From: Galbibacter mesophilus
GTDB lineage: Bacteria; Bacteroidota; Bacteroidia; Flavobacteriales; Flavobacteriaceae
Reading direction: 5' to 3'
DNA length: 64,000 nt
Assembly (NCBI RefSeq): GCF_023721415.1
Contig: NZ_JAMQVC010000001.1
Span: 1,054,001-1,118,000, forward strand
Each line of letters begins with the position of its first letter. The first letter of the stretch is position 1. A program made the translations under genes and the position numbers. This document shows positions 50,541-61,541 of the stretch, in pieces. A model generated the notes under the pieces. It made no database searches. It was not told where the DNA came from and saw nothing but the letters and a program-made list of their open reading frames with translations.

Positions 50541-53500
50541 ATGAAGAAAAACTACTTTACATTAAAATCATTCATCCTATTTGCGTGCATATTCTTTGCA
50601 GGCATTTCTGCGTTATCGGCGCAATTAGCGGTGCCTTTCTCTCCACGATTACCAGATGGTAGTATTCGAATAAAAGGGGATATTGTTCTCGTTGGAAATA
50701 ACATATTAAACCGAGCGCAACAAAACGACACAACTCAAGCAAATACTCCATACAATGGTAATGATAACAACAATAACCTTTGGATGGAATATATTGATAT
50801 TGATAATGATCCATCTACCTTTAGTTCTAGTAGCGCTGATTTGGAATTTCCACGTACGTGTGCCAAAATTGCCTATGCTGGGTTATATTGGGCATCTACC
50901 TATCCTAATGAAAGAAGTACAAATAAGGATGCTGCATTTGATGGAACACCGAGATACAGCTCTTGGAATCAAATAAAATTTAAATTGCCTGGTGGAAACT
51001 ATATAGACATAGTTGCGGATAACAATCCGGATCCAGAAGGAGAAGAAGACGATATTATTTTTGATGGTTATGATTATGACAACATTAATAATTCCTTTAA
51101 GGATTCTCCGGCAATTTGTTACAGAGATGTAACAGCTTTACTACAAACTTTACCTAATGCTCAAGGGACTTACACGGTTGCAAATATTAACGCTACAAGG
51201 GGAAGAAGAGTAGGGTCTAGTTCGGCGGGATGGATGCTAGTTATCATTTATGAAGATCCCTTAGAGCCAGGACGCTTTATTTCTACTTTTGATGGGTATG
51301 CTGGGGTACAGGGTAGTAATACTGCCGAAATTCCAGTACAAGGTTTTAGAACATTACCTCCTGGTTTTCCTGTTAATGCTAAATTAGGTGTAGGTGCTTT
51401 AGAAGGAGATGTAGGTATTAAGGGAGACCGACTTCAAATTAGATCGGATATTGCAGAAGCTAATGGAGATGGGTTCACAAATGTTACCAATGCTTTGAAT
51501 CCAGCGGATAACTTTTTTAATGCAACCATTACCAATGAAGGGCAACAGGTTTTAAACAGAAACCCGAATGGTACCAACACTTTGGGAGTGGATATTGATT
51601 TGGTTGACCTTAAGAATACAAATAACAAAATACTTCCAAATGATGAAACTGGGGCAACACTAAAACTTACCACCAGTGGAGATGGATATGGAGCTTTCTT
51701 TTCTTCTTTTTCCGTAGAGATTATTGAACCAATTATTCAAATTGCAAAGCAAGTAAAAGATGCTTCCAATGCAGTAGATATAGAAGGGGATCAAGTGGAG
51801 CTTGGTCAAACTATTAATTATATTTTGGAGTTTGATAACGTAGGTAATGACGATGGAACGCAATTTACCATTAGGGATATTCTACCTATTAATGTTGATT
51901 TAGATGATGTTTATTTCGACCCGAATCTCAATGGAGAAGTTACCTACACTCATGATCCAGCAACCAATGAAATTATATTCACTGTTCCCGATAAGTATGT
52001 AGAATTGGCAAGGGACAGCTATTGGATACGTATTGAAGTAACCGTACAACCTGATTGTGAAAAATTAAGGGATGCCTGTTCAGGAATCATACAGAATTTG
52101 GCATATGCAACATACCGAGGTGTTCTTAATGACACTGAAATTTCAGATGATCCAAGTTTTTATGGGTTTGATAACTGTAATTTCGGATTACCTGGATCTA
52201 CTAACTTTTTACCCAATTTGGATAGTTGTGGGGAATTTGAAAGAGTTCAGGAATTATGTGATGATACTGCTACGTTAACGGCTGGTTCAGGTTTCGACAG
52301 GTATCAGTGGTTCAAGGAGGATGCCGATGGAGAATTTATTAAACTAGATGGAGAAACTGGCCAAAGTTATGATGCAAACGATTTTGGTACTTATAAAGTA
52401 ATTAAACAATCTGATAAAGTTATTGTAGATCAGTTTGATCAAACGAGAAGCTTTGAATGTAAAGATTATGTTGAGATAATTACTTTACGTCAAAGAAATA
52501 CAGACCCTGAGAACCCCTTTATTTCGCAAGCTGATAAAAAGACCACCATCTGCCCTAATGATGGTTCAGTTCTTCCAGAGTTCTTCCTTTGTGGTGCAAA
52601 TGATGTAAGAAATTTAACGGTTAATTACAGTGGCATAAAATCTTTAGTGTGGGAAAAACTTGATGAAGGATGTGCAGACGAAGCCATTGAAAGTTGTCCA
52701 ACAAGAAGTAATAGTTGTACATGGAAACAAGTTGGAACCGGTAGTGCGTATAAGCTAGATGATAAAGGAGAGTATCGTTTGGTAGTAACCTATGAAGAAG
52801 GATGTTTTAATAGATTTCATTTTAAATCCTATCAAAACTCTGTATCTCCTGTCGCAGATGGCGAAGATATTTATTGTGAAACCCCAGGAAAAATAACTGT
52901 TTCGGGAGTAGGTTCTGCATATGAATTTGCTATAACGAATGACCCAGAAAATTTTGACAGAAGTTCTGCTAGCTGGACGGACAATAATGTTTTCGACAAT
53001 ATTACTACACCGGGAACTTATACGGTGTTTATTCAGCAAAAAAACATTTCCACAAATCCTCAGGACAGAAATCCTTGTTTATTTAAAACAGAAACGGTTC
53101 AAATTCAAGACCGTGAAATGGAATTGGTAGCTACTGAAATTAACAACCCTCGCTGTTTTGATGATAAGGGTTCTATAAGTGTTTCTGCTAATAATGTTAG
53201 ACCAGAATATACCTTCAACATTTATAGGGAAAACGATTTTACAAATAGAGTTAAATCGGAAATTAACACGAACGATAATTTTACAACGTTCACAGAATTA
53301 AACCCTGGAAAATATTCTATTACTGTTAGTTCTCAAGACCAATGTAAAGACACTATTAATGTTGAGCTAATTCGTCCCGAAAAACTAACCCTTAATGCAG
53401 AAGTTAAAAAAGATATAGCCTGTGACGATGGAATTATTGAACTAAATGCCGAAGGAGGTACACCAGATTATGATACATTTGCTGTATGGAAGTATACTGA

Positions 53501-56500
53501 TGCATCAGGAGTCGTACAAGTATCTTATGATATAAACGATCCTGTGGGAAGTTTACCTGAATCTGAATACAGGGACTTTGAGGACTCTGAACAAAATCCG
53601 ATTTCTATCAGTCCAGGAGAAGAAGGAACATATGAGTTTATAGTTTTCGATAAAAATAACTGCTTTGCGATTTCTCCTGCCGTTACCATAACCAACAATC
53701 CACCGGTTGATTGGACATTATCTGCGGATGACTTAAAATGTTTCCAATCTAATGATGGAGTAATAAAAGTAAACCATGGCGCACTAAATGGTTACGCATT
53801 AACATATGAACTTAAAAAACCAGATGGTACAATTGTAAATGATGGAGACGGGGAGTTCACCAGTCTTCCTGCTGGAAGAAATTATGTAGTAACCGTTACA
53901 CAGAATTTTGGAACAGAACAAGTTTGCGCAACAACAGATACCATTAGCCTTGCTGAACCAGATAGGTTAACGGCTTCAGCAGGTGTTTCTAAATTGCCTG
54001 GTTGTGATAGCTCGAACAACAAATTAGCTGAGGTAAGAATTACGAATCCACTTGGTGGAACACCTCCGTACGAGTATAGTTTTAGAGGCGGGGAATCGGG
54101 ATCATATAGTTCTTCTTCAACTGCTTTTTTAGAAGCTAACACGCATACATTATATATTAAAGATGCAGAAGGGTGTACTTACCAAATGGAAGTTACCATT
54201 CCTCCTTTACCAGAGGAACCAACTACCGAAGATTTAACCTATTCATACAATTGTGACGGTACTGGTAATATTCAATTGATTCCGAGTATTCCAGAATACA
54301 ATTATTCCTATGAAATAAATGGTGCGAGTTATTCAGGAGATACCCTCACAGTAGATGGATTATCGAATGGGTCTTATAAATTGGTTATAAATTATAACAA
54401 TCCAAATTACGTTACCTATTCCAATTTATTAAAAGAAGATTTTGGTCGTGGAGCAAATACTACGAGTCCGTACATAGATCCAGTATATTGTTATGAGTCT
54501 CAGTACAGTGGAGATTCAAGCACTTGCGATCCTAACGGCGAGTTCAATACTGATATTAACGATGGGGAATATTCCGTTACTTCAGAAATTACTACGAGTG
54601 TTGCTAATTTCTCGGGGTGGATTTCACCAAATGACCATACAGACCCTTCAGATGTTAACGGCCGATACATGGCCATTAATATTGGGGGAGTAGCTGGAAT
54701 TAACGGTGTTATCTTTAAAAAGAAAGTATTCGATGTTGTTCCAAATCAGGATATTAGTATTGAATTGGAGGCCTTCAACTTAATTAAAGAAGGAACGGTA
54801 AATAGGGACGATCCATTTTTGGTAATTCAATTGGTAGGAAACGATGGTAGTGTAATTACCCAAACCAGTACCGATAGAATACCACGACACATAGATGCAA
54901 ATAGTTGGCACAACTATGCAGTAGAATTGAACCCAGGTGCCAATACTGAATTAGATATTGTAATCCGCACCCAAAACGATGAGGTAAGCGGTAACGATAT
55001 TGCTATTGACGATATTTTGGCATACCAAATTCCTCAAATCTGCGACCTTACCAAAGAAATAGACATTGTTATTAATGGGGAAGCTTTTTCTGCTGAAAGA
55101 ACCGCAACGGGTACGGTTTCTTGTAATGGCGAAGACGATGGCAGCATTACATTTAGAGCTGAAAACTTTGATACTGCGCAAGGGTATCAATATTCCATAG
55201 ACAACAAAGTTAATTGGTCTGTAGTCCAAACTACTCCAACCGTAACTATTCCAGACTTAGCAGCTGGGACTTACACCGTTTGGGTACGGGACGTACGAGA
55301 CCAAAACGATCCATCCGCTTGTGAAGTTAGTTTCACTGCGGAAGTTACCGAGCCTGAAGCAGTTACAGTTAAAGCTAAAATAACAACGCCATTTTCTTGT
55401 AACAATATGGGAGCAACTATTGTAGCTGAGATAGCCCAAGGAGGAACATCTCCTTACGATTATCAGTTAGAAGACGAAGTGGGTAATGTAATTGCACCTT
55501 ACGATTTTGATGCCAACGGAGCAAATCGAACATTTAAAAACCTGCCAGCTGGAAAATATGTTGTTGCCGTAAGGGATGACAAAGATTGTTCGCAAGCAAA
55601 ATCGACGGTAATGGATGTGGTAGAGCCTAAAAATGTTACTTTCACAGCCTTACCTACCGATTGTTACAGTGGAAACAATGATGGGCAAATTGAAATTACC
55701 GCAACGGATGGAAATGGAGGCTACCAATTCCAAATAGATGGCGGTACTTGGCAAACTCCAAATCCAGCAAGTAACACTTTTACTTTTGATGGACTATCGG
55801 CTGGGACTTATAGCATCAACGTAAAAGATAAGTTGGGTTGTTCCGGAATGGCTATTTCGGTTACGATTGGTGGAAAGATTAATCCATCTGCTAAATTAGA
55901 TACTGATTTAACTTGCTTGGTAGATGCCCAAATAACCGTTTCTGCCACGGGAGGGGATGGAACTTACACCTACGCTTCAGGTACTTCAGATGCAGGACCT
56001 TTTACAGCAATGGCAAGCAATGTTTTTTCAACAGATACTGCTGGCACTTATTATTTTGAAGTCACAGACGGAAAAGGTTGTAAAGATGTCACTAAAGCTA
56101 TTACAGTAAATCCAGCAGATAATCCAGTGATAACGAGTGTAACTCCTACTGATATTTTATGTAATGGAAGCGAAACAGGTGAACTAGATATATTAATTGA
56201 TGAAACAGTTGGTTTAGCACCTTTTACCATAGAGATTTTTAATAATGATGGAACAGATAATCCTGGATCAATTTCTTACGGAAAGCAAACCACTAATTTA
56301 CCTGCTGGAGACTACGTTGTAGTAGTTACCGATGGTAAAGGTTGTGAGTCCGATCCTTATCCGGTGACTATCAATGAGCTTCCGGCAATTAATCCTAACG
56401 CTGTTAAAACAGATATAACATGTTCTGGAGATCCAATGATAGGAACGGTACTTGGAACAATTACTATAGATGCAACAGGAGGAACAGCACCTTATCAATA

Positions 56501-59500
56501 TTTTATAAAGAAAACAGATAATACTTTTTCAGATAGCTATAATGCAAGTGGACCTTCCTATTCTCATCCATTCACCGATTTGAAGTTTGGAGATTACGAA
56601 ATTAGAGTGGTAGATTCAGAGGGATGTGATAAAATTGAAAAAATTACGATTGCAAATCCACCAAACCTTATTTTATCTGCTTCAAGTATTGCTGGATGTT
56701 TACCGGGATCAGGACAATTAACCGTTGAAGCTAATACCACCAGTGGAGATTTAACCACAGGAAATTTCTATTTTGCAATATACACATCAACCTTGGCTCC
56801 TTTCGATCCTTCAGACCCAGATTGGCATGCTGCCACAGGAGATCCTAAAAGCCTAGGATTTAATACAGAATATACTTTTACAAATTTAGATCCAGGTGTA
56901 AAATACACGATTGTAGTTCATGACGCCGCTACTGGTTGTGAGTTTGTAGATGACGATATTGTGGTAGTGGATTCCGAATCAGACTTAATGGCAACATTAG
57001 ACGCTGAGTCAGATGTTACTTGTTTTGGAAGTAATGATGGAACGGTTACTTTTACAATAGATCCAGCGAGCACTGATGCTACATCTGTTAATTACGAAAT
57101 TTATAACAATAGCGAGTTTACAGGAATAGGCATTACCGGAACGGCAACTCCTGGAACAGTGGAAACGGCTACTGGAATTGCCCCTGGTCAATACTATATT
57201 TATTTTGAAGAAGTAGATGGTACTCATGTTGGTTGTAGGCAGGCATCAGATATTTTCTTAATTGAGGAAGCGCCTCAACTATTGGAATTAAAAGACCCTG
57301 TTGCAACAAATGATGACACTTGTAACGAGGATGGTACAGTAACGACTACTGCAAGATATGGAGCAGGTGGTTATTTATACCAAATTGAGAGTCAAGATGT
57401 TTCTACACCTGTTATACCAGATGCAACTACTTGGACGGGTACAAACACGTCGGGGTATTTCTCTAATCTTTCTGACGGTGATTACATTGTTTACGTTAAA
57501 GACATTAATAATTGTATTGTTTCAAAACCAATCACCGTCGGTCTTGACCCAGCACCAGTAATTACTGCAGCGATTGACGACAATTGTGCGGCAGAAGGCG
57601 AGTTTAGTGTAACGGTTACGCTTTCATCTCCTGGGATTCCGCCATATAGTATTAGTGTAGATGGTGGAGCTTATCAGAACATTGCTTTTGATAGTACAAC
57701 TAATGAATATCAAATAACAGGATTAAGTTCTGGATCGCACGACATAGTTGTGCAGGATCGGAACGGTTGTCCTTCCGGAACGGTAAATATTGATATTTAT
57801 CCTCCTTTAGAATTCAACGCTCAAATCACCAAATTACTCGATTGCCAGCCAGGAACCGCTGCAAACGCAGAAATTACCATTAAAAATTTGACAGGTTCTG
57901 GTAATTATGAATACGAAATTGACGGACCCGGCACTGTAGATCAAACTAGAACAGGACTTACTTTAACAGCTGGCGAGTTTGTTTGGACGGGTGCTAGTAT
58001 TGATGGACCTTATGTAATCACTATTTATGACATGGGTACGCCAGACGAATGTTCTAGACAAATTACTAGAACTGTATCTCAAGCTATTGAGCCAACCCTA
58101 ACTATCGACGATTTTGAGGATGTAAGTTGTTACAACGCTGCAAATGGAACTATTACCGTTTCTGCGGAAGACAACGGTTACGGTCCGTTTACATTCGAAA
58201 TCACAAGTGCTACAGATGCTAGTGTAACTACCCCTATTTTACCAATTGTGGAAGATGGTTACACTGCAACTTTTGAAAACTTAGCAGGCTCTGTAGCAGG
58301 AATCGATTATACCATAACAGTTACTTCTACTTCCAATAATTGTGAAGATGATATAGTTCAAAGAATTATACAACCAGAGGAAATTACTGGTTTGGATGCG
58401 ACAGTTACTGAATTTGCTTGTGCTGCTGGCACCAATTCCAGCCAAGTGGCTCGTGTTGATATCACGGGAACCGTAATTGGGGGTACAGTGGCTATAGCAG
58501 GGGATTATGTCTATGAATTTATCTACACGAATGGAAACCCTTCAGAAGATTATACCCAACGTTCAACAAGTACGGAATTCTTGGTTTCAAATCCAATTGG
58601 AGGAACGGTTACCATAAATGTTTATGATGACAATGGTTGTACGCCTGCCAGTATTACGAGAACCATCGAACCTTATGTTGGGTTGGAAGAGTTAAATACT
58701 TCGGTTATTCAACCTACTTGTAATGGTGCCGATGGTGAAATTACAGTGAACGCTACATTGGAGTCTCCAATTGGGGCAGCCACGTTTACCTATGTACTTC
58801 AAAAACCAGATGGTACTACAGAAACATCAGGATCGATTAATGCTGATACCTACACGTTCTCAGGATTAGATGTTGGAAGCTATGTGATTACAGTTACCAA
58901 TGATGCTACGAATTGTGAGCTAAAAACTTCTGCAGTACTTAACAATCCAAATACTTTCAAATTGGAGATTATTAAAGTACAAGATGTGGTTTGCCACGGA
59001 ACGGATACCGGAATTATAGATGTAAACCTAGTAGATGATGTATATACTGGTCCGTTTACTTGGACTATTTATAGAGCTTCGGATGATAGTTTGGTAAAAA
59101 CAGGAAATAATACCGACAATACTGGAATAAATTTGTTTGCTGGTGCGTATTATGTTGAAATTACTCAAACGGACACACCTTTCTGTACCAATAGAGGATT
59201 TTTCACGATTACGCAACCTCAAAATCCATTAGTGATAGATGCAGAAGTCTCCAAATTCATTTCTTGTACGGAATTGGGAGAAGTTACGGTGAGCGCCACA
59301 GGTGGTTACGGTTTCTATGAATTCGCTATGGTTCCGCAGGGACAAACACCAACGGATGCGCAGTATAGTGCTTCAAATACGGTATTTACAGACGTTTCAG
59401 CAGGAAGTTACGATGTTTATGTGCGTGATGAAGAAGGTTGTGACGAGATTTTTGAAACAGTTACACTTCAGCAACCAAATGATATAACTGCTTCAGCAAT

Positions 59501-61487
59501 ACAAGGAGATGTAATTTTATGTGAAGGTGATCCAACGGCTAGTATTTCAGTAGTAAACGTTACGGGAGGTAGACCAGAAATAGATCCTTCCTTAGATTAC
59601 TTGTATATTTTAAACAGATTGGATAGTAATGGAGTGATTGTCTCCAGTGCTGCTCCACAAACTACGGCGGTATTTACTAATCTTGCAGCTGGTCAGTACA
59701 GCGTAACCGTAACTGATAACTACGGTTGTAGTAGTGATACCAATCCAATAACAATTGGAGAACCCGATGAGGTCGTGGCTACGTTAAGTGTAGTTAAAAA
59801 CAACACTTGCGCTACTGGAGCACAAATAGAGTTAATTGCTAGCGGAGGTACAGAAACCGATTATGAGTACAGTACATCTCTCAGTGGTCCATGGACTCCT
59901 TTCGGAACCAATACCAACGATAATACAGTTACTATTGATGTTCCTGGCCCAGTGACTTCAGAAAGCACCTTCCAGTACTTTGTAAGGGATGCCAACTTGT
60001 GTGTATCCAAAGTTTCCAATTCAGTAACTATTCAACCGGTTCGTCCATTGGTAATAAGTCCGGATGTAGTTACTGATGTGAGCTGTTATGAAGATGCTAC
60101 TGGGTACATTAATGTAGATGTGACAGGTGGATTAGGAGACTATTTGTATTCTTTATATGATGTTTCAGGAACAAATGAAATTCGTCCGCAGCAAACAGAC
60201 AACACTTTTAACAGATTACCTGCCGGAGTGTATTTTGTTCAAGTAGACAGTAAAGATTGTTCGGAACAACTTCGTGTTGAAATCCTAGAAGGAATGGAAT
60301 TAACCTCTAAAGAGCCGGTTATTTATAATCCTATGTGCTCTGAGGATTTGGGTAGAATAGAATTGGAACTTCAAGGAGGTACAGGGGAATATCAATATGC
60401 GATTTCACCAAACTTAGATCAGTTCCAAAGCAAAAATGTATTTGAAGATCTAGAGCCTGGGAAATACACTATTATCGCTCAAGATTCCAAAGGTTGTAAC
60501 CCATTTGTTTACGAAAAAGATATTGTAGCTCCTAGTCCGCTTGCTGCAAAAGCCAGCGTAATGTCTCAGGAATATTGCGTGGGTGATAACACCGGTAGCT
60601 TTGAAGTTAACATAGCGGGAGGAACGGCTCCATATTCCACAGCTTTAAACACGCAAAACGATGCGGCTTTTGTGGAAGGAAGAACAACTTTCGATAATCT
60701 TAAAGGTGGTCAAACCTACGTTGTTTTTATTAAAGATGCCAACGGTTGTACTTCCAACGTAATTGTAACATTAGATGCGCCAGTAGATCTTGCTCCAAGA
60801 GCAGAAATAAACATGCTTTGTATTGATAACAGCGCAGCTAATGAAGTTGAAATAATGTTGGCTCAAGATTTAGATGATGTTATCTATTCTATAGACGGTG
60901 GTCCAGATCAATTTGAGAACAGATTTACCAACTTAGCTCCTGGAGACCATACGGTTACGGTTTCTTACTTCGGATGTCAAAGAACGGTGGACTTCACAAT
61001 TGATGCGATTGATCCATTAAACTTGGCGGTAGGCCAGAGTAATATCAATCAATTTACCATGGAGCCAACAGGAGGTGTGCCACCTTATCAATATTATGTA
61101 AATGATGAATCCCAAGGAAGCAATCCAACATACATCATTAGACGTAGCGGAATCTACGAAGTAAAGGTGATTGATGCGAATGGTTGTGAAGTGATAGCTC
61201 AAATAGAAATGGAATTTATTGATATCAATATCCCGAATGTATTTACACCGGATGGCGATAACAATAACGATACTTGGACACCAAAGAACACCTTGCATTT
61301 CCCAAATATTCTTACCAAAGTGTATGATCGCTACGGAAGACAGGTTGCAGAATTGAGAATTGGTGAAGAGTGGGATGGTCGCTACAATGGCGAGCAATTA
61401 CCAACAGGAGATTACTGGTATGTGGTGAAATTGAATGGAGAAGAAGACGATAGGGAATTTGTTGGTCATTTTACCTTGTATCGTTAA
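50541..61487 (+). CDS. sprB: SprB-like giant cell-surface gliding adhesin
   Basis: 3648 residues. Signal peptide (about 1-27, ISALSAQ). An N-terminal region (28-400) resembles DUF-type start domains of flavobacterial adhesins, then a DUF11-type domain (about 405-530: VELGQTINYILEFDNVGNDD). From about 860 to 3540 there are some 25 SprB-type repeats, recognised by D/Txxx-C-x-x-x..DGxI and Y-x-V-x-V-x-D..GC boxes. A lectin- or MAM-like module interrupts them at about 1295-1500. The C terminus (about 3563-3648: IPNVFTPDGDNNNDTWTPKN ...) is a type B sorting domain. ATG at 50541 is preferred over TTG at 50508. In Flavobacterium SprB moves along the cell surface to drive gliding. Confidence 0.92.
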   Translation: MKKNYFTLKSFILFACIFFAGISALSAQLAVPFSPRLPDGSIRIKGDIVLVGNNILNRAQQNDTTQANTPYNGNDNNNNLWMEYIDIDNDPSTFSSSSADLEFPRTCAKIAYAGLYWASTYPNERSTNKDAAFDGTPRYSSWNQIKFKLPGGNYIDIVADNNPDPEGEEDDIIFDGYDYDNINNSFKDSPAICYRDVTALLQTLPNAQGTYTVANINATRGRRVGSSSAGWMLVIIYEDPLEPGRFISTFDGYAGVQGSNTAEIPVQGFRTLPPGFPVNAKLGVGALEGDVGIKGDRLQIRSDIAEANGDGFTNVTNALNPADNFFNATITNEGQQVLNRNPNGTNTLGVDIDLVDLKNTNNKILPNDETGATLKLTTSGDGYGAFFSSFSVEIIEPIIQIAKQVKDASNAVDIEGDQVELGQTINYILEFDNVGNDDGTQFTIRDILPINVDLDDVYFDPNLNGEVTYTHDPATNEIIFTVPDKYVELARDSYWIRIEVTVQPDCEKLRDACSGIIQNLAYATYRGVLNDTEISDDPSFYGFDNCNFGLPGSTNFLPNLDSCGEFERVQELCDDTATLTAGSGFDRYQWFKEDADGEFIKLDGETGQSYDANDFGTYKVIKQSDKVIVDQFDQTRSFECKDYVEIITLRQRNTDPENPFISQADKKTTICPNDGSVLPEFFLCGANDVRNLTVNYSGIKSLVWEKLDEGCADEAIESCPTRSNSCTWKQVGTGSAYKLDDKGEYRLVVTYEEGCFNRFHFKSYQNSVSPVADGEDIYCETPGKITVSGVGSAYEFAITNDPENFDRSSASWTDNNVFDNITTPGTYTVFIQQKNISTNPQDRNPCLFKTETVQIQDREMELVATEINNPRCFDDKGSISVSANNVRPEYTFNIYRENDFTNRVKSEINTNDNFTTFTELNPGKYSITVSSQDQCKDTINVELIRPEKLTLNAEVKKDIACDDGIIELNAEGGTPDYDTFAVWKYTDASGVVQVSYDINDPVGSLPESEYRDFEDSEQNPISISPGEEGTYEFIVFDKNNCFAISPAVTITNNPPVDWTLSADDLKCFQSNDGVIKVNHGALNGYALTYELKKPDGTIVNDGDGEFTSLPAGRNYVVTVTQNFGTEQVCATTDTISLAEPDRLTASAGVSKLPGCDSSNNKLAEVRITNPLGGTPPYEYSFRGGESGSYSSSSTAFLEANTHTLYIKDAEGCTYQMEVTIPPLPEEPTTEDLTYSYNCDGTGNIQLIPSIPEYNYSYEINGASYSGDTLTVDGLSNGSYKLVINYNNPNYVTYSNLLKEDFGRGANTTSPYIDPVYCYESQYSGDSSTCDPNGEFNTDINDGEYSVTSEITTSVANFSGWISPNDHTDPSDVNGRYMAINIGGVAGINGVIFKKKVFDVVPNQDISIELEAFNLIKEGTVNRDDPFLVIQLVGNDGSVITQTSTDRIPRHIDANSWHNYAVELNPGANTELDIVIRTQNDEVSGNDIAIDDILAYQIPQICDLTKEIDIVINGEAFSAERTATGTVSCNGEDDGSITFRAENFDTAQGYQYSIDNKVNWSVVQTTPTVTIPDLAAGTYTVWVRDVRDQNDPSACEVSFTAEVTEPEAVTVKAKITTPFSCNNMGATIVAEIAQGGTSPYDYQLEDEVGNVIAPYDFDANGANRTFKNLPAGKYVVAVRDDKDCSQAKSTVMDVVEPKNVTFTALPTDCYSGNNDGQIEITATDGNGGYQFQIDGGTWQTPNPASNTFTFDGLSAGTYSINVKDKLGCSGMAISVTIGGKINPSAKLDTDLTCLVDAQITVSATGGDGTYTYASGTSDAGPFTAMASNVFSTDTAGTYYFEVTDGKGCKDVTKAITVNPADNPVITSVTPTDILCNGSETGELDILIDETVGLAPFTIEIFNNDGTDNPGSISYGKQTTNLPAGDYVVVVTDGKGCESDPYPVTINELPAINPNAVKTDITCSGDPMIGTVLGTITIDATGGTAPYQYFIKKTDNTFSDSYNASGPSYSHPFTDLKFGDYEIRVVDSEGCDKIEKITIANPPNLILSASSIAGCLPGSGQLTVEANTTSGDLTTGNFYFAIYTSTLAPFDPSDPDWHAATGDPKSLGFNTEYTFTNLDPGVKYTIVVHDAATGCEFVDDDIVVVDSESDLMATLDAESDVTCFGSNDGTVTFTIDPASTDATSVNYEIYNNSEFTGIGITGTATPGTVETATGIAPGQYYIYFEEVDGTHVGCRQASDIFLIEEAPQLLELKDPVATNDDTCNEDGTVTTTARYGAGGYLYQIESQDVSTPVIPDATTWTGTNTSGYFSNLSDGDYIVYVKDINNCIVSKPITVGLDPAPVITAAIDDNCAAEGEFSVTVTLSSPGIPPYSISVDGGAYQNIAFDSTTNEYQITGLSSGSHDIVVQDRNGCPSGTVNIDIYPPLEFNAQITKLLDCQPGTAANAEITIKNLTGSGNYEYEIDGPGTVDQTRTGLTLTAGEFVWTGASIDGPYVITIYDMGTPDECSRQITRTVSQAIEPTLTIDDFEDVSCYNAANGTITVSAEDNGYGPFTFEITSATDASVTTPILPIVEDGYTATFENLAGSVAGIDYTITVTSTSNNCEDDIVQRIIQPEEITGLDATVTEFACAAGTNSSQVARVDITGTVIGGTVAIAGDYVYEFIYTNGNPSEDYTQRSTSTEFLVSNPIGGTVTINVYDDNGCTPASITRTIEPYVGLEELNTSVIQPTCNGADGEITVNATLESPIGAATFTYVLQKPDGTTETSGSINADTYTFSGLDVGSYVITVTNDATNCELKTSAVLNNPNTFKLEIIKVQDVVCHGTDTGIIDVNLVDDVYTGPFTWTIYRASDDSLVKTGNNTDNTGINLFAGAYYVEITQTDTPFCTNRGFFTITQPQNPLVIDAEVSKFISCTELGEVTVSATGGYGFYEFAMVPQGQTPTDAQYSASNTVFTDVSAGSYDVYVRDEEGCDEIFETVTLQQPNDITASAIQGDVILCEGDPTASISVVNVTGGRPEIDPSLDYLYILNRLDSNGVIVSSAAPQTTAVFTNLAAGQYSVTVTDNYGCSSDTNPITIGEPDEVVATLSVVKNNTCATGAQIELIASGGTETDYEYSTSLSGPWTPFGTNTNDNTVTIDVPGPVTSESTFQYFVRDANLCVSKVSNSVTIQPVRPLVISPDVVTDVSCYEDATGYINVDVTGGLGDYLYSLYDVSGTNEIRPQQTDNTFNRLPAGVYFVQVDSKDCSEQLRVEILEGMELTSKEPVIYNPMCSEDLGRIELELQGGTGEYQYAISPNLDQFQSKNVFEDLEPGKYTIIAQDSKGCNPFVYEKDIVAPSPLAAKASVMSQEYCVGDNTGSFEVNIAGGTAPYSTALNTQNDAAFVEGRTTFDNLKGGQTYVVFIKDANGCTSNVIVTLDAPVDLAPRAEINMLCIDNSAANEVEIMLAQDLDDVIYSIDGGPDQFENRFTNLAPGDHTVTVSYFGCQRTVDFTIDAIDPLNLAVGQSNINQFTMEPTGGVPPYQYYVNDESQGSNPTYIIRRSGIYEVKVIDANGCEVIAQIEMEFIDINIPNVFTPDGDNNNDTWTPKNTLHFPNILTKVYDRYGRQVAELRIGEEWDGRYNGEQLPTGDYWYVVKLNGEEDDREFVGHFTLYR

Positions 61488-61541
61488 GAATATTTGTGCC
61501 CCAAATTAGAAATGAGAACGAATTTTGAATAGAAGAGAATC

